Assembly: GCA_937890135.1 (NCBI GenBank)
Contig: CALBYC010000208.1
Coordinates: 1-8,368 of the forward strand
Reading direction: 5' to 3'
Length of the DNA stretch: 8,368 nt
DNA from: an uncultured Parabacteroides sp.
Lineage (GTDB): Bacteria > Bacteroidota > Bacteroidia > Bacteroidales > Tannerellaceae
The translations under genes were made by a program, and so were the position numbers. Of the stretch, positions 6,900 to 8,368 are shown piece after piece (the first letter of the stretch is position 1; each line of letters begins with the position of its first letter). The notes under the pieces were generated by a model. That model was given only the letters and a program-made list of their open reading frames with translations. It was not told the DNA's origin and did not search any database.

Positions 6900-6931
6900 C
6901 CCAAAAACATTGCGGCCTTTCCACAAAAAGG
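6861..6931. repeat. Degenerate 22-bp-register repeat in the intergenic gap
   Basis: AAAGG occurs at 6861, 6883 and 6927, exactly 22 and 44 bp apart. CCTTTCC occurs at 6872 and 6916, again 44 bp apart. CCTTTCCGTAAAAAGG (6872-6887) and CCTTTCCACAAAAAGG (6916-6931) agree at 14 of 16 positions. A diverged copy, CTTTTTCCCAAAAAC (6894-6908), lies between them. CTACCGC also recurs at 6866 and 6935. No open frame of note uses this stretch. Its function is unknown; it may be a multiplied terminator or a genome-wide intergenic repeat. Confidence 0.6.
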
Positions 6932-6968
6932 ATACTACCGCGCCCGCAAGCGGCCGCAATGTTTTTGG
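6901..6968. terminator. 17-bp perfect inverted repeat, possible bidirectional terminator
   Basis: CCAAAAACATTGCGGCC (6901-6917) is exactly the reverse complement of GGCCGCAATGTTTTTGG (6952-6968). Within it a 10-bp G/C-rich stem (CATTGCGGCC, 6908-6917) is flanked by AAAAA on the left and TTTTT on the right, the layout of a terminator working on both strands. The loop is long at 34 bases. Its left end overlaps one of the 22-bp repeat units, which can form its own small hairpin. This is the strongest inverted repeat I found in the window. Confidence 0.55.
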
Positions 6969-7020
6969 ACTACCCGTGCATTTATTTTGCAAGATAATGC
7001 TTCCGTTTTATGAAGATATG

Positions 7021-7028
7021 TATCTTTG
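7021..7028 (+). promoter_or_regulatory. Candidate Bacteroidetes -7 box (TATCTTTG) for the threonine aldolase gene
   Basis: TATCTTTG matches TAnnTTTG and lies 14-17 bp before the ATG pair at 7043/7046. Transcription would start around 7033-7036, giving a very short leader. No clear TTTG lies about 20 bp upstream; the nearest, TTTTG at 6985-6989, is too far. If correct, the in-frame ATG at 7010 is upstream of the transcript and cannot be the start. Confidence 0.5.
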
Positions 7029-7045
7029 TACAAATTTTGGAAATG

Positions 7046-8068
7046 ATGAGAAGTTTCGCAAGTGACAACAATTCCGGAGTCCACCCTTTGGTGTTGGACG
7101 CCGTGATAAAGGCAAACGACAACCATGCCGTCGCATACGGAGGCGACCCATGGACAGAAAAAGCGACGGCAATAATCAAAGATGCGTTCGGGAGCAACGC
7201 CGAACCTTTCTTCGTATTCAACGGGACAGGAGCCAATTCCGTTGCCCTTCAGTCAATCACCCAGCCATTCAATAGCATATTGTGCGCTACCACGGCGCAT
7301 ATCAATGTGGACGAATGCGGAGCGCCCGGGCGCCTTTCCGGTTGCGCGTTAGTCCCCATCGAAACGCCGGACGGGAAATTGACACCTGAATCCATCAAAC
7401 CCCATCTGCGGAATTTCGGGTCTTGCCACCACTCGCAGCCCAAGGCCGCATACATCTCGCAAGCAACCGAATTAGGGACCATCTACACGATAGACGAAGT
7501 CAAAGCCATAGCAGGACTGCTGCACTCGCATGGAATGTACCTGCACATGGATGGCGCGCGCCTTGCCAATGCCTGCGTCGCGTTAGGCTGTTCCATGAAA
7601 GAGGTCACGGCAGACGCAGGCGTAGACGTGCTTAGTTTTGGAGGCACCAAAAACGGGATGATGATGGGGGAAGCGGTCATCTCGTTCCATCCTGAAATCA
7701 CAGCCAACCTCCCGTACATCCGCAAGCAGTCCGCCCAGCTGGCCTCCAAGCTCCGCTACATGTCCGCCCAATACATCCCCTATCTGGAGAACGACCTATG
7801 GCGCACAAATGCCGAGCACGCCAACTATTGCGCCAAACGTTTGGCGGAAGTATTGAGCGAGTTCCCGCAAATAAGAATAACCCAAAAAGTGGAATCCAAC
7901 CAGCTCTTCTTCACTTTGCCCGATGAACCATTGAAAAAGCTGTCGGAAAAATACTTTTTCTATATATGGGACGAGAACATAAACGAAGTACGTTTTGTGA
8001 CATCGTGGGATACGACGTTGGAAGACATTGAATCGATGGAAACATCCCTCCGGGAGGTTTTGAAATAA
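7046..8068 (+). CDS. ltaE: Low-specificity L-threonine aldolase (PLP-dependent, beta-eliminating lyase family)
   Basis: Cytoplasmic fold-type I PLP enzyme that cleaves L-threonine or L-allo-threonine to glycine and acetaldehyde. At 340 residues from the Met at 7046 it has the normal length. Landmarks are the family-typical start MRSFASDNNSGVHP, FVFNGTGANSVAL (57-69), TAHINVDECGAPG (83-95) whose His85 would stack on PLP, LHMDGARLANA (166-176) with Asp169 and Arg172 as cofactor contacts, and SFGGTKNGMMMGEA (197-210) with the Schiff-base Lys202. VRFVTSWDTT (315-324) is the conserved C-terminal segment. ATGs at 7043 and 7046 are adjacent and either could be used. The longer frame from 7010 adds only MKICIFVQILE, which has no family counterpart and is encoded across the promoter box. 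The gene is followed 13 bp later by the lipoprotein gene, likely in the same transcript. Substrate stereochemistry cannot be decided from the sequence. Confidence 0.93.
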   Translation: MRSFASDNNSGVHPLVLDAVIKANDNHAVAYGGDPWTEKATAIIKDAFGSNAEPFFVFNGTGANSVALQSITQPFNSILCATTAHINVDECGAPGRLSGCALVPIETPDGKLTPESIKPHLRNFGSCHHSQPKAAYISQATELGTIYTIDEVKAIAGLLHSHGMYLHMDGARLANACVALGCSMKEVTADAGVDVLSFGGTKNGMMMGEAVISFHPEITANLPYIRKQSAQLASKLRYMSAQYIPYLENDLWRTNAEHANYCAKRLAEVLSEFPQIRITQKVESNQLFFTLPDEPLKKLSEKYFFYIWDENINEVRFVTSWDTTLEDIESMETSLREVLK

Positions 8069-8081
8069 TGACAATAGCGAT

Positions 8082-8368
8082 ATGATGAATCATAAAAAAC
8101 ACCTGACAGCATTCCTTTTATCCCTTGCCGCACTGGCCTTTGTCGGCTGTAACGGGGAGAAGGGACTTCGTTACATGAGCTACAACATAAAAAATGGATG
8201 CGGCATGGACAACAAGACCGATTACACCCGCATTGCTTCTGTCATCAAGCAGGAGAACCCGGATGTCGTGGCAATACAGGAATTGGACAGCGTGACCAAA
8301 CGGAGCGGCCAAAAGTATGTGTTAGGGGAACTGGCACGGCTGACTGGCTTGCACGCCACTTATGCGGC
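8082..8368 (+). CDS. Endonuclease/exonuclease/phosphatase-fold lipoprotein, 5' part (cut by window)
   Basis: The first 95 residues of a protein whose 3' end lies beyond the window. Residues 1-22 form a lipoprotein-type signal peptide: MMNHKK, hydrophobic core LTAFLLSLAALAF, then VGC with Cys23 as the probable lipidated residue. The -3 Phe is a little unusual for a lipobox. The mature part opens with the EEP-superfamily signature: MSYNIKNG (32-39) with the metal-site Asn35, then DYTRIASVIKQENPDVVAIQELDS (47-70) with the metal-binding Glu67. The fold covers DNases, phosphodiesterases, sphingomyelinases and inositol-phosphate phosphatases, so the substrate is undetermined. The protein would be anchored facing the periplasm or, after export, the cell surface. 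ATGs at 8082 and 8085 are adjacent and either may be the start. It lies 13 bp after the aldolase stop, with no separate promoter seen. Confidence 0.85.
   Translation, partial: MMNHKKHLTAFLLSLAALAFVGCNGEKGLRYMSYNIKNGCGMDNKTDYTRIASVIKQENPDVVAIQELDSVTKRSGQKYVLGELARLTGLHATYA

Noticed and set aside
6863..7042. CRISPR array or tRNA in the gap before the threonine aldolase gene
   Set aside because: The repeats are short and degenerate with no uniform repeat/spacer pattern, and no cloverleaf or CCA end is visible.
1..8368. Undescribed defence, mobile or biosynthetic multi-gene system
   Set aside because: All genes fall in known mainly housekeeping families, with no integrase, transposase, toxin-antitoxin pair or defence-domain gene; only the intergenic repeat at 6861-6968 is unexplained.

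Overview
The window looks like a chromosomal segment from a member of the Bacteroidales (Bacteroides/Phocaeicola-like). This rests on TAnnTTTG-type -7 promoter boxes before several genes, A/T-rich leaders with little Shine-Dalgarno signal, a short archaeal/eukaryal-type prolyl-tRNA synthetase, and a family mix familiar from that order. Every supported gene is on the + strand. I see no insertion sequence, phage, CRISPR array, tRNA or rRNA.

Layout. (1) The left edge holds the C-terminal catalytic part of a FlaA1/CapD-type nucleotide-sugar dehydratase, cut by the window, probably the end of a polysaccharide locus. (2) Next is proS with its own promoter box and a clear hairpin terminator. (3) A small DUF695-like protein stands alone between its own promoter box and a weak hairpin. 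(4) A four-gene, tightly spaced run follows: a bifunctional-nuclease-family (DUF151) protein with a C-terminal UVR motif, a NupC-type concentrative nucleoside transporter, the 16S rRNA methyltransferase RsmE, and a secreted alpha/beta-hydrolase esterase. The gaps are 12, 6 and 19 bp and one promoter lies ahead of the first gene, so co-transcription is likely. (5) A 180-bp non-coding gap contains an unusual degenerate repeat with exact 22-bp register, alternative hairpins beginning in the esterase stop codon, and a 17-bp perfect inverted repeat resembling a bidirectional terminator. (6) After a new promoter box come a low-specificity threonine aldolase and, 13 bp later, the start of an endonuclease/exonuclease/phosphatase-fold lipoprotein cut by the right edge.

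Most of the content is housekeeping: translation (proS, rsmE), nucleoside salvage (NupC) and amino-acid metabolism (threonine aldolase). Two gene starts should be placed downstream of the longest open frame: 3370 for the DUF151 protein and 7043/7046 for the aldolase. In both cases the longer start overlaps or precedes promoter elements. I found no convincing new multi-gene system. The most unusual structure is the repeat array at 6861-6968.
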